A DNA stretch of 64,000 bases, from the NCBI RefSeq assembly GCF_030690345.1, contig NZ_JAUYGV010000009.1:1-64000 (forward strand), written 5' to 3'. Origin of the DNA: Rheinheimera sp. GTDB lineage: Bacteria > Pseudomonadota > Gammaproteobacteria > Enterobacterales > Alteromonadaceae. Shown here one piece after another: positions 25,708 to 34,717 of the stretch. Numbering within the stretch: the stretch's first letter is position 1; each line of letters begins with the position of its first letter. The translations under genes were made by a program, and so were the position numbers. Below the pieces are notes generated by a model. The model had not been told where the DNA came from. It did not search any database and was given only the letters and a program-made list of their open reading frames with translations.

Positions 25708-25962
25708 TTATGCGCTTAGCACTGCCAGCTCACTGCCGGCCAGTTCCAGTTGCTGAATATCGTACAGTTTATGCAATTGGCTGGTTAATAAGTGAATTGG
25801 CTTATCACCACTGACGGTCAACGTAATATTCAGGCTTTTGGCATCATGCCGCGGTGTCAGCTGTAAGCCGGCTAATTCATAGCCGCGATAGCGGGTAACC
25901 TGCAGCAAGCGCTCTACTACAGCCGGGGTGTTAGTGGCGGTGATATTCAGTACATGGTTCAT
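25708..25962 (-). CDS. ilvM: Acetolactate synthase II small subunit IlvM
   Basis: An 84-residue ACT-domain subunit that stimulates IlvG. The short length, without the C-terminal domain of IlvH/IlvN, is typical of IlvM. The ATG overlaps the ilvG stop by four bases (ATGA), so translation is coupled. Confidence 0.9.
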   Translation of the reverse strand: MNHVLNITATNTPAVVERLLQVTRYRGYELAGLQLTPRHDAKSLNITLTVSGDKPIHLLTSQLHKLYDIQQLELAGSELAVLSA

Positions 25963-27614
25963 GCTTTAGCCTCCGTGATCATCTCTTCATTGGCAGCACC
26001 CGGCGGCACTAACGGCCAGACGTTGTCTTTATCATCAATGCAAACATGCAGCAGATAAGGCCCGGGCCAGGTAAACATGGCCTCCAGCGCGCTTTCTACT
26101 TCATCTTTGCGGGTTATACAGTGCCCCGGTATGGCAAAGGCCGCTGCCAGGGCGACAAAATCCGGGTTGTCGGATAAGTCGGTTTCGCTGTAGCGCTCGT
26201 TAAAAAACAGCTGCTGCCACTGTTTCACCATGCCTAAGCGCTGGTTGTCGACAATGACAATTTTTACCGGCAGGCGAAACCGTTTAATAGTGGCCAGCTC
26301 CTGCACATTCATCATAAAAGAGCCGTCGCCGCTAACGGTGATCACCGTATCCTGCGGCCGGGCTAACTTGGCGCCTATCGCCGCCGGCAAGCCAAAGCCC
26401 ATAGTGCCCAGGCCGCCGCTGGATAAATGATTACGCGGGCTGCTAAAGCGTATATGCTGTGCTACCCACATCTGATGCTGGCCCACATCGCAGCACACTA
26501 CGCTGTTATCCGGCATCCGCTCGCTTAATTGTTTTAACATCAGCGGTGCGTAAATACGCTCGCCCGGGTGATCGTAGCGCCAGCCGTATTGCTGCTTTAA
26601 CTGTGCACACTTTGCCAGCCAGTCCGCACAGTTAGTACCGGCTGATATTGCCGGCAATATTTGCTGCATATCACCCAGCAGCGCTACGTTGGCAAACCGC
26701 ACTTTGTTAATTTCGGCCGGGTCAATATCGACGTGGATCACCTTGGCATCCGGTGCGAATTTTTGCAGGTTGCCGGTAACCCGGTCATCAAAACGGGCGC
26801 CCAGGCAGATCAGTAAATCACACTGCTGCACCGCCAAATTCGCCGCCTGAGTGCCGTGCATACCCAACATACCCAGGTAATGCGCGTTGTCTTTTGCCAC
26901 CGAGCCCATGGCTTTTAACGTCGTTACCGACGGCATAGGGTTAGCAGTTAAAAACTGTTGCAGTTGCGCCATAGCACCGGCCATATGCACACCACCGCCA
27001 ATATAGGCCATCGGCTTTTGCGCTGCCGCTATTAAGGCGCGGGCTTTGGCGGCATTAACCAGCGAGGTGTAAATTGGCGCAGTTGGCTGCGCAGCGTTAA
27101 ATTCGGCCTGATAACCAATTTCTGCCAACTGCACATCTTTCGGGATATCTACCAATACCGGGCCCGGGCGGCCGCTTTGCGCTATGGCAAAGGCCTCATG
27201 TAAGGTTGCAGCCAGCTCGTCGACACTGCGTACCATAAAGCTGTGTTTGGTCACCGCCAGGCTTAAGCCCAGTACATCTATCTCCTGAAACGCATCCGTG
27301 CCCATCACCGTTTGTGATACCTGGCCGGTAATGGCTACTACCGGCACCGAGTCCAGCATAGCATCGGCCAGCGAGGTGATCAGGTTAGTGGCACCCGGGC
27401 CAGAGGTGGCCATACACACGCCAACCTTGCCGGAAGCACGGGCATAGCCAATGGCCGAGAACGCACCGCCCTGTTCATGCCGGCACAGGTAGTGCTTAAC
27501 GTCGCTTTGATACAGGGCATCGTAAATCGGCATAATAGCGCCACCGGGGTAGCCGAAAATGGTATCGACCCCGTGTTGCTGTAGCACCTGTAGTACCAAT
27601 TCTGCGCCTTTCAT
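25959..27614 (-). CDS. ilvG: Acetolactate synthase II large subunit IlvG
   Basis: ThDP/FAD enzyme that condenses pyruvate with pyruvate or 2-oxobutanoate, the first common step of branched-chain amino acid synthesis. The 551 residues have the ThDP glutamate in the N-terminal domain ([23 protein letters not shown]), the central FAD-binding domain, and the ThDP-Mg motif [15 protein letters not shown] near 440 with NN-equivalent [12 protein letters not shown]. Unlike E. coli K-12 ilvG there is no frameshift. First structural gene of the operon, behind an attenuator. Confidence 0.96.
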   Translation of the reverse strand: MKGAELVLQVLQQHGVDTIFGYPGGAIMPIYDALYQSDVKHYLCRHEQGGAFSAIGYARASGKVGVCMATSGPGATNLITSLADAMLDSVPVVAITGQVSQTVMGTDAFQEIDVLGLSLAVTKHSFMVRSVDELAATLHEAFAIAQSGRPGPVLVDIPKDVQLAEIGYQAEFNAAQPTAPIYTSLVNAAKARALIAAAQKPMAYIGGGVHMAGAMAQLQQFLTANPMPSVTTLKAMGSVAKDNAHYLGMLGMHGTQAANLAVQQCDLLICLGARFDDRVTGNLQKFAPDAKVIHVDIDPAEINKVRFANVALLGDMQQILPAISAGTNCADWLAKCAQLKQQYGWRYDHPGERIYAPLMLKQLSERMPDNSVVCCDVGQHQMWVAQHIRFSSPRNHLSSGGLGTMGFGLPAAIGAKLARPQDTVITVSGDGSFMMNVQELATIKRFRLPVKIVIVDNQRLGMVKQWQQLFFNERYSETDLSDNPDFVALAAAFAIPGHCITRKDEVESALEAMFTWPGPYLLHVCIDDKDNVWPLVPPGAANEEMITEAKA

Positions 27615-27661
27615 TTTGTATCCTCAGTATGCTTAACCGCTTTTTTCAAGGCCCGGAAACG

Positions 27662-27697
27662 ACAAAACCCCCGGTCCTTGCGGAGCGGGGGTTTTGT
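27662..27697 (-). terminator. ilv operon attenuator
   Basis: Minus strand: ACAAAACCCCCG (27697-27686) pairs with CGGGGGTTTTGT (27673-27662), a twelve-pair stem with T in the 3' arm. It stands between the leader peptide and ilvG. Ribosome stalling in the leader would favour an alternative fold and read-through when branched-chain aminoacyl-tRNAs are scarce. Confidence 0.88.
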
Positions 27698-27715
27698 TGG
27701 AATTCGCTTTTTACG

Positions 27716-27805
27716 CTACTTTTTTTCCAAAACACCGCCCCCGCGGAGATTAATAATCACCACGACCACGAGGACAATAATGTTCAGAACAGCAGCTAAA
27801 CGCAT
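27716..27805 (-). CDS. ilvL: ilv operon leader peptide IlvL
   Basis: A 29-codon frame on the minus strand. Residues 5-20 hold the run AVLNIIVLVVVVIINL, with Val, Ile and Leu codons in series, exactly the control codons expected for ilvGMDA attenuation. It stops 18 bases before the attenuator hairpin. The GGG-rich 3' end of the frame (RGGGVLEKK) can pair with the terminator's C-rich arm, giving the competing anti-terminator. Confidence 0.9.
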   Translation of the reverse strand: MRLAAVLNIIVLVVVVIINLRGGGVLEKK

Positions 27806-27882
27806 AATTTGATTCTTACTTATTTACTTGGTTAAAAACTATTTTAGTTATATAGCCTGCAAAGCAGACTGAATTGCTATTA

Positions 27883-27911
27883 GAAATAGCCGTCTATCAG
27901 TCTGAAGTCAA
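27883..27911 (-). promoter_or_regulatory. Probable ilv operon promoter
   Basis: Minus strand TTGACT (27911-27906), a 17-base spacer and TATTTC (27888-27883), about 78 bases before the leader start. A second AT-rich -10-like TATATA lies further downstream. Selected on spacing and the -35. Confidence 0.5.
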
Positions 27912-27983
27912 CAGGTTTTTCTGATTTGCTTAAAAATTATTCCGTGTAAACTTAAACTATTCATCAACCAGCGTGGTAGCAGC

Positions 27984-28226
27984 GTGGATCAGTTAGAGCT
28001 GTTTGAACTGCCCAATCCCTGTATCGGTGTGTGCCAGAGCAACAGCCGCGGCTACTGCATTGGCTGTCTGCGCTCACGGGATGAACGTTTTAACTGGCAC
28101 GAGAAACCCGTTGCCGAACGCGCCCATATTTTGAAACTGCTAACCCAGCGCCGTGCCAGGCTAAACGCCAAAGCGAAAAAAGATACAGACTCACCGCAGA
28201 GTGGCGAATCGCTGGATTTGTTTTAA
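27984..28226 (+). CDS. DUF1289 small cysteine-motif protein
   Basis: An 80-residue protein with the DUF1289 signature: PCIGVCQ (about 12-18), YCIGCLRS (about 24-31) and ERFNWH. The four cysteines probably bind zinc or a cluster. The basic, charged tail (RRARLNAKAKK) is variable. The GTG start is the first in frame after the divergent ilv promoter; no strong ribosome site is visible. Function unknown. Confidence 0.8.
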   Translation: MDQLELFELPNPCIGVCQSNSRGYCIGCLRSRDERFNWHEKPVAERAHILKLLTQRRARLNAKAKKDTDSPQSGESLDLF

Positions 28227-28254
28227 GCGCAAACTATCAGCGCGCGTTAGAACC

Positions 28255-29238
28255 TCACTGCCCACTTAACCGCTTACCAAATGAAATAGCATAAGCCGGC
28301 GAGCGCATTCTTAACACCGGGTCGTCACTGGCGCTAAAGCCGCGGCTTAACACATTAGGGTCAAAGTTAATGTTTCCACAACCGGCATCACCACTGGCGT
28401 TAATGCGCAAGGTGCCGGCGTTTAACGTTGGCCGCGCCGGCCATTGCACAGATGGGTCATTTTCGCTATCGGCAGCTTCACCAAAGCTGATAATCCAGTC
28501 AAACTCGACGGCACCATCAGCTAAACGCTGTTTTAATCTGTCATCAAGAAAGTTGGCGTTTTGCTGCTCAAGCTCTGTAGCAGAAAGCCCTTTAACACCG
28601 TCTTTTGGCTGCAAATGCCAGCGTATCTTCACTTTTTCACCGCTTTTGTCGGCCAGATAAAAAGTGTGAAGGCCAAAGTACTCAGCCGTAGCATAACTCC
28701 ATGGTGGCGGATTGGCTGCCAGCCACTGTGCTTGTGGTTGGGTATCGGGATTGGCCGCACGGAATGCCTGAATTTTGGCCAGGTCTGGTTTGCCATCCGC
28801 GCGGGGCACAGAGGCCTGCAGCAAGCCTAAAAAACTCTCCGGGTCTTTTGCACCAAATACCGGCGTAGTTAGCGTAGCGATATTGTGTTTGCTGCCGTCA
28901 GGCAGCGTAAACTGCGCTGCTAAGCCGCGTGGTGAACGGGCATAGTCGGGCGCTGCCGGGTTGCCGCCGGCGAGGGAAAAGCGATAGCTGACCGGTATAG
29001 CGGTACCGGAGAACAGCGCTGCATCAAAGCGCGCTGTAGCTTCAGGGCTGGCGGTAAAGTTGCCTACTGCACACACCCCTTTGGCATGGCCTTTACGAAT
29101 ACCCTTGTGCTCGCCGAAAATTTTGGCAAATACTTCAATAAAGTCATTAGGCTGAGCCGGTGCGGCTTGCGCTGCTATAGGTAACACTGCCGCTATGGCA
29201 GCAGACAATATCAATTTACGAAGTGGAACAACGGGCAT
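28255..29238 (-). CDS. Exported catalase-related peroxidase (SrpA-like)
   Basis: A 327-residue mini-catalase with a signal peptide (about 1-25, ending AQAA), so probably periplasmic. The distal histidine is in GHAKGVCAVG (about 50-59), and the proximal heme tyrosine in RMRSPAYAISFGKRL near the C-terminus. Full catalases are about 480 residues; these shortened relatives act mainly as heme peroxidases with organic donors. The ATG follows a hairpin whose 3' arm contains its likely ribosome site (AGGAC), an unusual arrangement. It ends close to the convergent DUF1289 gene. Confidence 0.87.
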   Translation of the reverse strand: MPVVPLRKLILSAAIAAVLPIAAQAAPAQPNDFIEVFAKIFGEHKGIRKGHAKGVCAVGNFTASPEATARFDAALFSGTAIPVSYRFSLAGGNPAAPDYARSPRGLAAQFTLPDGSKHNIATLTTPVFGAKDPESFLGLLQASVPRADGKPDLAKIQAFRAANPDTQPQAQWLAANPPPWSYATAEYFGLHTFYLADKSGEKVKIRWHLQPKDGVKGLSATELEQQNANFLDDRLKQRLADGAVEFDWIISFGEAADSENDPSVQWPARPTLNAGTLRINASGDAGCGNINFDPNVLSRGFSASDDPVLRMRSPAYAISFGKRLSGQ

Positions 29239-29290
29239 AAAAAAGTCCTGTATTCAGCGCGTAACCAGATTACGCATTGCACTACAGGAC
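29239..29290 (-). promoter_or_regulatory. Terminator-like hairpin masking the peroxidase ribosome site
   Basis: Minus strand: GTCCTGTA (29290-29283) pairs with TACAGGAC (29252-29245), and an inner stem GCGTAA/TTACGC (29275-29270, 29264-29259) closes a five-base loop. Six T follow, and the peroxidase ATG comes directly after (29238-29236). The only Shine-Dalgarno candidate, AGGA, is in the closing stem. It could terminate the upstream YeaQ-type transcript, hide the start, or both. Confidence 0.65.
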
Positions 29291-29327
29291 AGATGTTTGC
29301 CAGAGAATATTTCCGCTAACGGGAAAT

Positions 29328-29573
29328 TCAGCTGCCTTTTTTTACCAAGCCAATCAAAAATAACAGCACCACAGCCCCCACGGTGGCAGTAATTAACGAG
29401 CCTATCAGGCCATAAGACGCCAGGCCAACCGCGCGGAATAAAAAGCCGCCGATAAAAGCACCGACAATACCCACCACCATATTACCCAGCAAGCCAAAAC
29501 CGCGGCCTTTCATAATGGTGCCGGCCAACCAGCCGGCGATAGCGCCGATAAGTAAAAACAATATAAAGTTCAT
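29328..29573 (-). CDS. YeaQ/YmgE-type small membrane protein
   Basis: An 81-residue glycine-rich protein with three hydrophobic segments (about 3-20, 28-47, 55-77) and the family opening GAIAGWLAGTIMKGRGFGLLGNMVVGI. These transglycosylase-associated proteins are stress-induced inner-membrane proteins of unclear role. AGAGGG precedes the ATG. Confidence 0.88.
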   Translation of the reverse strand: MNFILFLLIGAIAGWLAGTIMKGRGFGLLGNMVVGIVGAFIGGFLFRAVGLASYGLIGSLITATVGAVVLLFLIGLVKKGS

Positions 29574-29882
29574 GCAATATCCCTCTTTGATTTTTAGTTA
29601 TATAACTCTAAGCAACTGCTCAGATAAAGCCTGGCGTTAATACCCAGAATTACCAGTAAACATCAACAACACAAAGTGCTTTTTCAGAATATGATAAACC
29701 AGGTTAGGACTACAGAAATTAACTAAGCTGCTTACACCGCTTTAAATATTCCCCTTGCTGGTTAAATTTTCTGTCAAGTTTTACCGCTAATGATATTATG
29801 CGTAAGGTAACGGTAACTAATGAGTTTTTTGTTACTTCTCATCAGACACTGTTACAAATATTATTCTTACCAAGGAACAAAA

Positions 29883-30566
29883 ATGAATAGGAATTTAGAT
29901 AAAAAAGTTCTGTCTGTCTTGGTGGCTGGTGTTGCTGCTTCTTTTATTGCCGGATGCGCAACAACTTCATCTCAGGTGGTTGAAACTCCTACTGTAGCAA
30001 GCTATGGCTCCAGCTACAGTGGCGCAAAAAGCAAGCTGGTAGTTGGCCAGTTTGTTAACCGCTCAAATTTCCAGAATGGCATCTTTTCAAGTGGTGTCGA
30101 CATGTTGGGTAATCAAGCCAAAACGGCCTTGATCAGCCATCTGCAGCAAACTAATCGATTCAGTGTAATGGATCGTGACAACATGCAACTGCTGTCGGGC
30201 GAAGCCGGGCTTGCCGGTGTGCAACAGTCCATTAAAGGTGCCCGCTATGTGATTACCGGTGATGTCACTGAGTTTGGCCGTAAAACAATTGGCGACAGGC
30301 AGCTTTTCGGTTTGCTAGGCAAGGGTAAATCGCAAATTGCTTACTCAAAGGTTACGTTAAATATTGTTGATGTAACTACCTCAGAAGTTATCTACTCAGT
30401 GCAAGGCGCTGGTGAGTATAGCTTGTCTGAGCGCGAAGTGATCGGATTTGGCAGTACAGCCAGCTACGATGCAACGCTTAACGGAAAAGTTCTCGATTTA
30501 GCTATCCGTGAAGTGGTGAATAAGCTGGTAACCGGCTTGGAATCTGGTCAATGGCAAGCAGAGTAG
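29883..30566 (+). CDS. CsgG-family lipoprotein
   Basis: A 227-residue lipoprotein (signal about 1-24, lipobox FIAGC) with the CsgG domain over about 45-220, including LVVGQFVNRS, RFSVMDRDNMQLL, GARYVITGDVTEFGRK and VIYSVQGAGEY. CsgG forms the curli export pore in E. coli; this shorter relative lacks any curli genes nearby. Its operon partners DUF4810 and DUF799 lipoproteins recur with it in other genomes, as I recall. AAGGAAC before the ATG at 29883 sets the start; an in-frame ATG lies 21 codons upstream without one. Confidence 0.85.
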   Translation: MNRNLDKKVLSVLVAGVAASFIAGCATTSSQVVETPTVASYGSSYSGAKSKLVVGQFVNRSNFQNGIFSSGVDMLGNQAKTALISHLQQTNRFSVMDRDNMQLLSGEAGLAGVQQSIKGARYVITGDVTEFGRKTIGDRQLFGLLGKGKSQIAYSKVTLNIVDVTTSEVIYSVQGAGEYSLSEREVIGFGSTASYDATLNGKVLDLAIREVVNKLVTGLESGQWQAE

Positions 30567-30576
30567 AGAAATAAAA

Positions 30577-30921
30577 ATGAAAAAACTATTTTGTGTTTTA
30601 ACGCTGGCGCTGTCTGTTTCAGCCTGTAAAACTACTGAACCACTGTACTATCACGGCGCTTATAACCAAGCCGTATATGCCTATTTCAAGGCAGATGACA
30701 CTACGCTGGAAGATCAGATCGCGACGATTCAGCAAACCATTCAGGCTGCAGCACAAGCGGGTAAGCCCGTAGCTCCCGGTATTCATGCTCACCTTGGCTT
30801 GTTGTATTTCGATACCGGCAACTCCGATTTGGGGCAACAACACTTTGAGCAAGAGAAAGTGTTGTTTCCGGAATCGGCTAAGTATCTCGACTTTTTATTG
30901 AAATCACGGCAAGGAGTCTGA
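30577..30921 (+). CDS. DUF4810-type lipoprotein
   Basis: A 114-residue lipoprotein (signal about 1-17, lipobox-like SVSAC) with a TPR-like pair of helices (about 75-110, HLGLLYFDTGNSDLGQQHFE). The YYHGAYNQAVYAYF segment near residue 25 is typical of DUF4810. Middle gene of the CsgG operon, ten bases after it and one base before DUF799. Outer-membrane accessory role presumed. Confidence 0.8.
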   Translation: MKKLFCVLTLALSVSACKTTEPLYYHGAYNQAVYAYFKADDTTLEDQIATIQQTIQAAAQAGKPVAPGIHAHLGLLYFDTGNSDLGQQHFEQEKVLFPESAKYLDFLLKSRQGV

Positions 30922-30922
30922 T

Positions 30923-31597
30923 ATGAGTTGGTTAAAGTTTTGCCTGATAGGCGCTGTAATTCTGTTGACCGGCTGCGTCAGTGCGCCACAGCCGCATGAT
31001 TACACCGCATTTCGTAATGCTGATCCACGTTCGGTACTGGTATTACCGCCGATTAATAACAGTGTAGAAGTGATAGCGCCTTACAGCCTGATGTCGCAAG
31101 TTAGCCAGCCCATTGCTGAATCGGGTTACTATGTGTTTCCGGTCACCTTGGTACAGCAGACGTTCCGCAGCAACGGCTTAACCGAAGCTGCCGATATACA
31201 TGCCGTACCTGCTCAAAAAATTCATGAGATCTTCGGTGCAGACACTGGCCTGTATATGACGATCGAAGAATATGGTACCAGCTATGTTGTGCTTTCGAGT
31301 GAAACTGTAGTGAAAGTATCAGCTACTTTGGTGGACTTACGCTCAGGTGTTGTGCTGTGGCAAGACAGCGCCAGCGCCTCTTCAGCAGAAACGCGTGGTA
31401 ACGGTGGTGGTGGTTTAGTGGGTATGTTGGTAGAAGCCGCACTGAATCAAATCATTGAAACCGTTACCGACCGTGGTTTTGATATCGCAGCCATTAGTAC
31501 TAACCGTCTATTGTTTGTTGAAGACCACAACGGCTTGCTTTACGGCCCAAGATCACCGAAATACGGCCAGCCCGTGCCTAGCGAGAAGAAAAAGTAA
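30923..31597 (+). CDS. DUF799 (GNA1162-like) lipoprotein
   Basis: A 224-residue lipoprotein with signal and lipobox LLTGC (about 14-18). RSVLVLPPINNSVEV (about 36-50), GADTGLYMTIEEYGTSY and DLRSGVVLWQDSASA match the DUF799 family, which includes the neisserial surface lipoprotein GNA1162 with a fold like TolB's N-terminal domain. It is the last gene of the operon. Together the three lipoproteins look like an outer-membrane assembly of unknown cargo. Confidence 0.82.
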   Translation: MSWLKFCLIGAVILLTGCVSAPQPHDYTAFRNADPRSVLVLPPINNSVEVIAPYSLMSQVSQPIAESGYYVFPVTLVQQTFRSNGLTEAADIHAVPAQKIHEIFGADTGLYMTIEEYGTSYVVLSSETVVKVSATLVDLRSGVVLWQDSASASSAETRGNGGGGLVGMLVEAALNQIIETVTDRGFDIAAISTNRLLFVEDHNGLLYGPRSPKYGQPVPSEKKK

Positions 31598-31602
31598 CGC
31601 CT

Positions 31603-31684
31603 CAGGTTATAAGCATTGTTTGCTTAACCTGATTATTGGCTAACTGATTATCCGGGAAGGCCGGTGTAAATGAGCATCGGCCTT
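31603..31684 (+). terminator. Two consecutive hairpins after the lipoprotein operon
   Basis: First: CAGGTTATAAGCA (31603-31615) pairs with TGCTTAACCTG (31621-31631), with a bulge. Second: AAGGCCGGTG (31657-31666) pairs with CATCGGCCTT (31675-31684), one mismatch. Neither has a strong T tract. They probably end the CsgG operon; the next 120 bases contain nothing I recognise. Confidence 0.5.
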
Positions 31685-31808
31685 AAATATGCGCAAACCA
31701 TAAGTTCAGTGACATTGTTCGCTGCTCGCTTACTCAATCCTTAGTTATAAAAGCCCAGAAGAAATTTACTCTGCATTACATTTACTCTTTCGACATAGCG
31801 TTATCGAT

Positions 31809-32435
31809 TTACTCTACTACGCCAGGATAAGGCTGTTGATAATTCTTTAACATTGTTCGTAGCTGAACAAAAGTTTTAAATAATGCATTTAACGCCACTT
31901 TATCGCCGATAAAGCGCGGTAATTTGCCCGCCGCATCCGCCCTGCCCTGATATTGGATCCGTAATAAACCATCCGGCAACGGTGTTAAGGTCCACAAGCC
32001 TTGTACGCTTTGCATACGTACATAACCTTTGACCTTTGGATAATGTTCACCAAGGTCGCTCACCTGCATGGTAAGTACACCACTGCCAGCGTCTTGTTGC
32101 CAAACCGATTGCGTTACCATATCCCGCTTCGATACCGGCCAGATAGCCGTAAAATAAGTATGTACTATGTGAGTATTGGCATCCGGCTGGCCCAGCAGCT
32201 GCGCTTTTTCGGTATTTGCCGCCCATTTACTGATATTAGCCGTGTCTTCCAACAGATGAAGGAATGCAGCCGTTGTTGAGCTGGCCTCGGTTTGCGCTCT
32301 GACTTCCAGCAGTTTATCGGCATTGTAGCGGTACTCAACGCTGGTTGCGTCCACGGTTTTATACTGCTGCCATTCGGTGGCTTCAGCCGTTACTGCCAGA
32401 GAAAAACACAGCAGCCAACTCAGCAACAAACGCAT
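31809..32435 (-). CDS. Exported START-domain protein
   Basis: A 208-residue protein with a signal peptide (about 1-19, ending TAEA) and a START/SRPBCC lipid-binding fold. SKRDMVTQSVWQQ, the long C-terminal helix (GDKVALNALFKTFVQLRTML) and PLPDGLLRIQYQGRAD are characteristic. START domains carry lipids or hydrophobic molecules; the ligand is not known. Five bases follow rsuA's stop, so it shares that transcript. Confidence 0.8.
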   Translation of the reverse strand: MRLLLSWLLCFSLAVTAEATEWQQYKTVDATSVEYRYNADKLLEVRAQTEASSTTAAFLHLLEDTANISKWAANTEKAQLLGQPDANTHIVHTYFTAIWPVSKRDMVTQSVWQQDAGSGVLTMQVSDLGEHYPKVKGYVRMQSVQGLWTLTPLPDGLLRIQYQGRADAAGKLPRFIGDKVALNALFKTFVQLRTMLKNYQQPYPGVVE

Positions 32436-32440
32436 CGCTT

Positions 32441-33136
32441 TTATCCTTTTAGCAATAACAGTTGTTCAGCACTCAATTCACGGTATTCACCTTCAGCTAA
32501 ATCGTCCGGCAATTGCAAACCGCCGATTTTCTCGCGGTGTAGCTTCTCTACCTTGTTGCCGATAGCGGCAAACATACGCTTTACCTGATGGTAGCGGCCT
32601 TCATGAATGGTAAGCAAAGCTTCGGTGTCGCTAACGATTTCCAGCTCGGCGGGTAAGGTAGCGTTTTTCTCATTGCGCAACATTACGCCCTCGGCAAACT
32701 GCGCTATCGCCTCTGCCGGGATGGGGTCTGCCGTCCAAACACGGTAGGTTTTCGCCACATGATGCTTGGGACTGCTAATGCGGTGCGACCATTGGCCATC
32801 ATCGGTGATCAGCACTAAACCGGTGGTGTCTAAATCCAGCCGGCCGACAGTGTGCAGCCGCTCAATTAACGGCTCGTCCATTAAGGTAAATACCGTGGGG
32901 TGTTCCGGGTCTTCAGTCGAGCAGATATAGCCATCCGGCTTGTGCAGCATAAAATAGCGCAGGCCAATCAGTTGCAGTTGTTCGCCATCGAGGCACACTA
33001 CGTCGCCGCTGTTAACCTGCAACGCGGCTTGTTTTACCAACTCGCCGTTCATGGTTACTAATTTTTGCCGGATCACTTTACCGGCCTGGCTGCGGGTTAA
33101 GCCGGTGCAGTCACATATAAATTTGTCTAAACGCAT
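32441..33136 (-). CDS. rsuA: 16S rRNA pseudouridine-516 synthase RsuA
   Basis: A 231-residue enzyme, same length as E. coli RsuA. It has an N-terminal S4 RNA-binding domain (MRLDKFICDCTGLTRSQAGK), then the catalytic domain with GRLDLDTTGLVLITDDG (about 103-119), whose aspartate attacks uridine. C-terminal marks YHQVKRMFAAIGNKV also fit. It modifies helix 18 of 16S rRNA during 30S assembly. Followed by the START gene; 75 bases after cysQ. Confidence 0.92.
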   Translation of the reverse strand: MRLDKFICDCTGLTRSQAGKVIRQKLVTMNGELVKQAALQVNSGDVVCLDGEQLQLIGLRYFMLHKPDGYICSTEDPEHPTVFTLMDEPLIERLHTVGRLDLDTTGLVLITDDGQWSHRISSPKHHVAKTYRVWTADPIPAEAIAQFAEGVMLRNEKNATLPAELEIVSDTEALLTIHEGRYHQVKRMFAAIGNKVEKLHREKIGGLQLPDDLAEGEYRELSAEQLLLLKG

Positions 33137-33211
33137 AAGTCATAAGTCAGTTGTCGTTATAGCGTTTAGTGTAACCAAATTTGCCGGTGGCGTCGCTAAC
33201 TCAGTGGCGTT

Positions 33212-33973
33212 TCATTGCTTAAGCGCTGACACGATAAAGTTTGGGTTGCGCAGGTTTTCACGTTGATACACCTTGTTGGCGATACCGTCGAAGTTGACTG
33301 CAGCACCGGCTTCCAGCGCGATAATATGCCCGGCGCCGGTGTCCCACTGCATAGTGGGGCCAAAACGCGGGTACACATCGGCGCTGCCATCGGCCACTAA
33401 ACAAAACTTTAATGAGCTGCCAACCGGCACCATTTCGTGCTGCGGGAATTGCGCCAGGTAACCGGCCAGATCCGGGCTGGGGTGACTGCGGCTGCCCACT
33501 ACACGTACAGTGTCACCAGGCTTGGCAACCCGAATGGCGCGGATCTCGCCGGCGGTTTTAACAAAGGCGCCTTCGCCTTTAGCGGCGTAGTAGGTTTTCG
33601 CCAGCACCGGCGCATGAATAACGCCCAGCACCGGCTCGCCGTTATCGATAAGCGCGATATTGACGGTAAATTCGCCGTTGCGCTTAATAAACTCTTTAGT
33701 GCCATCCAGTGGGTCTACCAGCCAGTAACGCTGCCACTGCTGGCGGATGTCCCAGCTGATGTCGGCGGCTTCTTCTGACAATATCGGTAGCTCGGGCGTC
33801 AGTGCGGTTAATGCCTTAACAATCAGTTGGTGCGCAGCTAAATCGGCGGCGGTCAGCGGTGAGTCATCGGCTTTGCCGGTGATATTAAAGGCGGCGTTGT
33901 CTTGCTGGTATACCGCCAGGATCGCCTGCCCGGCTTGTTCTGCTATGTCGATAATGGCGGGCAAATAATTCAT
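33212..33973 (-). CDS. cysQ: 3'(2'),5'-bisphosphate nucleotidase CysQ
   Basis: A 253-residue Mg-dependent phosphatase of the inositol monophosphatase fold that hydrolyses PAP (and PAPS), the by-product of sulfate reduction. Metal ligands are in ILSEEAADI (about 70), WLVDPLDGTKEFI (about 88-100) and MQWDTGAGH (about 209-217). AAGGAC precedes the ATG. It is in the same direction as cysC and the rest of the sulfate operon, but 131 bases and a hairpin separate them. Confidence 0.93.
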   Translation of the reverse strand: MNYLPAIIDIAEQAGQAILAVYQQDNAAFNITGKADDSPLTAADLAAHQLIVKALTALTPELPILSEEAADISWDIRQQWQRYWLVDPLDGTKEFIKRNGEFTVNIALIDNGEPVLGVIHAPVLAKTYYAAKGEGAFVKTAGEIRAIRVAKPGDTVRVVGSRSHPSPDLAGYLAQFPQHEMVPVGSSLKFCLVADGSADVYPRFGPTMQWDTGAGHIIALEAGAAVNFDGIANKVYQRENLRNPNFIVSALKQ

Positions 33974-34023
33974 ATAAGTGTCCTTTTTATGCAGCGCAGA
34001 CAGGTAACAGCTAAACGGGGCGT

Positions 34024-34043
34024 CTCCAGCAGGGATGCTGGAG
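34024..34043 (-). terminator. Hairpin between cysC and cysQ
   Basis: CTCCAGCA (34024-34031) pairs with TGCTGGAG (34036-34043) around a four-base loop. No T tract follows on the minus strand, so it may be a processing or attenuation element that lowers cysQ read-through. Confidence 0.4.
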
Positions 34044-34104
34044 AGGAGTTTACATGGATGTATTTACAACGCCCCCGTGTGCTGTTGGCTGTCGGAGCTC
34101 TCTC

Positions 34105-34704
34105 CTAACTAATAATCTGTTTTTGCTTTAGCAACGCCAGCAATTGTTGCACGCTATCTTCCAGCGACGTCACTGAGGTGTCCAGCACTAAATCGGCGTG
34201 CTCCGGTGCTTCATACGGGTCAGAAATGCCGGTAAAGTGGCTGATTTCGCCGGCGCGGGCTTTTTTGTACAGGCCTTTTACATCGCGCTGCTCGCATACT
34301 TCCAGCGGGGTGGAGATATGCACTTCAATAAATTTGCCTTGCGGAATAAAGCTTTTTACCAGCTCACGCTGATTGCGGTACGGCGAAATAAAGGCACTCA
34401 GCACCAGCAATCCGGCGTCCACCATTAACCCGGCCACAGCGCCAACACGGCGCAGGTTTTCGGTTCTGTCCTGGGCACTGAAGCCTAAATCGGCACATAA
34501 ACCGTGGCGCACATTGTCGCCATCAAGCAAATAGGTGTGTTTGCCCTGTGCTGCCAACACCTGCTCCAGCGCATTCGCCACGCTGGACTTGCCGGAGCCG
34601 GATAAACCGGTAAACCAGATCACCGCACTTTGGTGGCCAAATAAGGTCTCGCGCTGTGCCGCGTTTACATCATGCTGTTGCCATTTAATATCGTTATGTG
34701 TCAT
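34105..34704 (-). CDS. cysC: Adenylylsulfate kinase CysC
   Basis: A 199-residue P-loop kinase that phosphorylates APS to PAPS, the substrate for CysH. Walker [10 protein letters not shown] lies at about 34-42, the APS site [17 protein letters not shown] at about 60-76, and the family [10 protein letters not shown] and ISDPYEAPE follow. It starts 13 bases after the sulfate permease. Confidence 0.95.
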   Translation of the reverse strand: MTHNDIKWQQHDVNAAQRETLFGHQSAVIWFTGLSGSGKSSVANALEQVLAAQGKHTYLLDGDNVRHGLCADLGFSAQDRTENLRRVGAVAGLMVDAGLLVLSAFISPYRNQRELVKSFIPQGKFIEVHISTPLEVCEQRDVKGLYKKARAGEISHFTGISDPYEAPEHADLVLDTSVTSLEDSVQQLLALLKQKQIIS

Positions 34705-34717
34705 TGCTTGTCATCAC

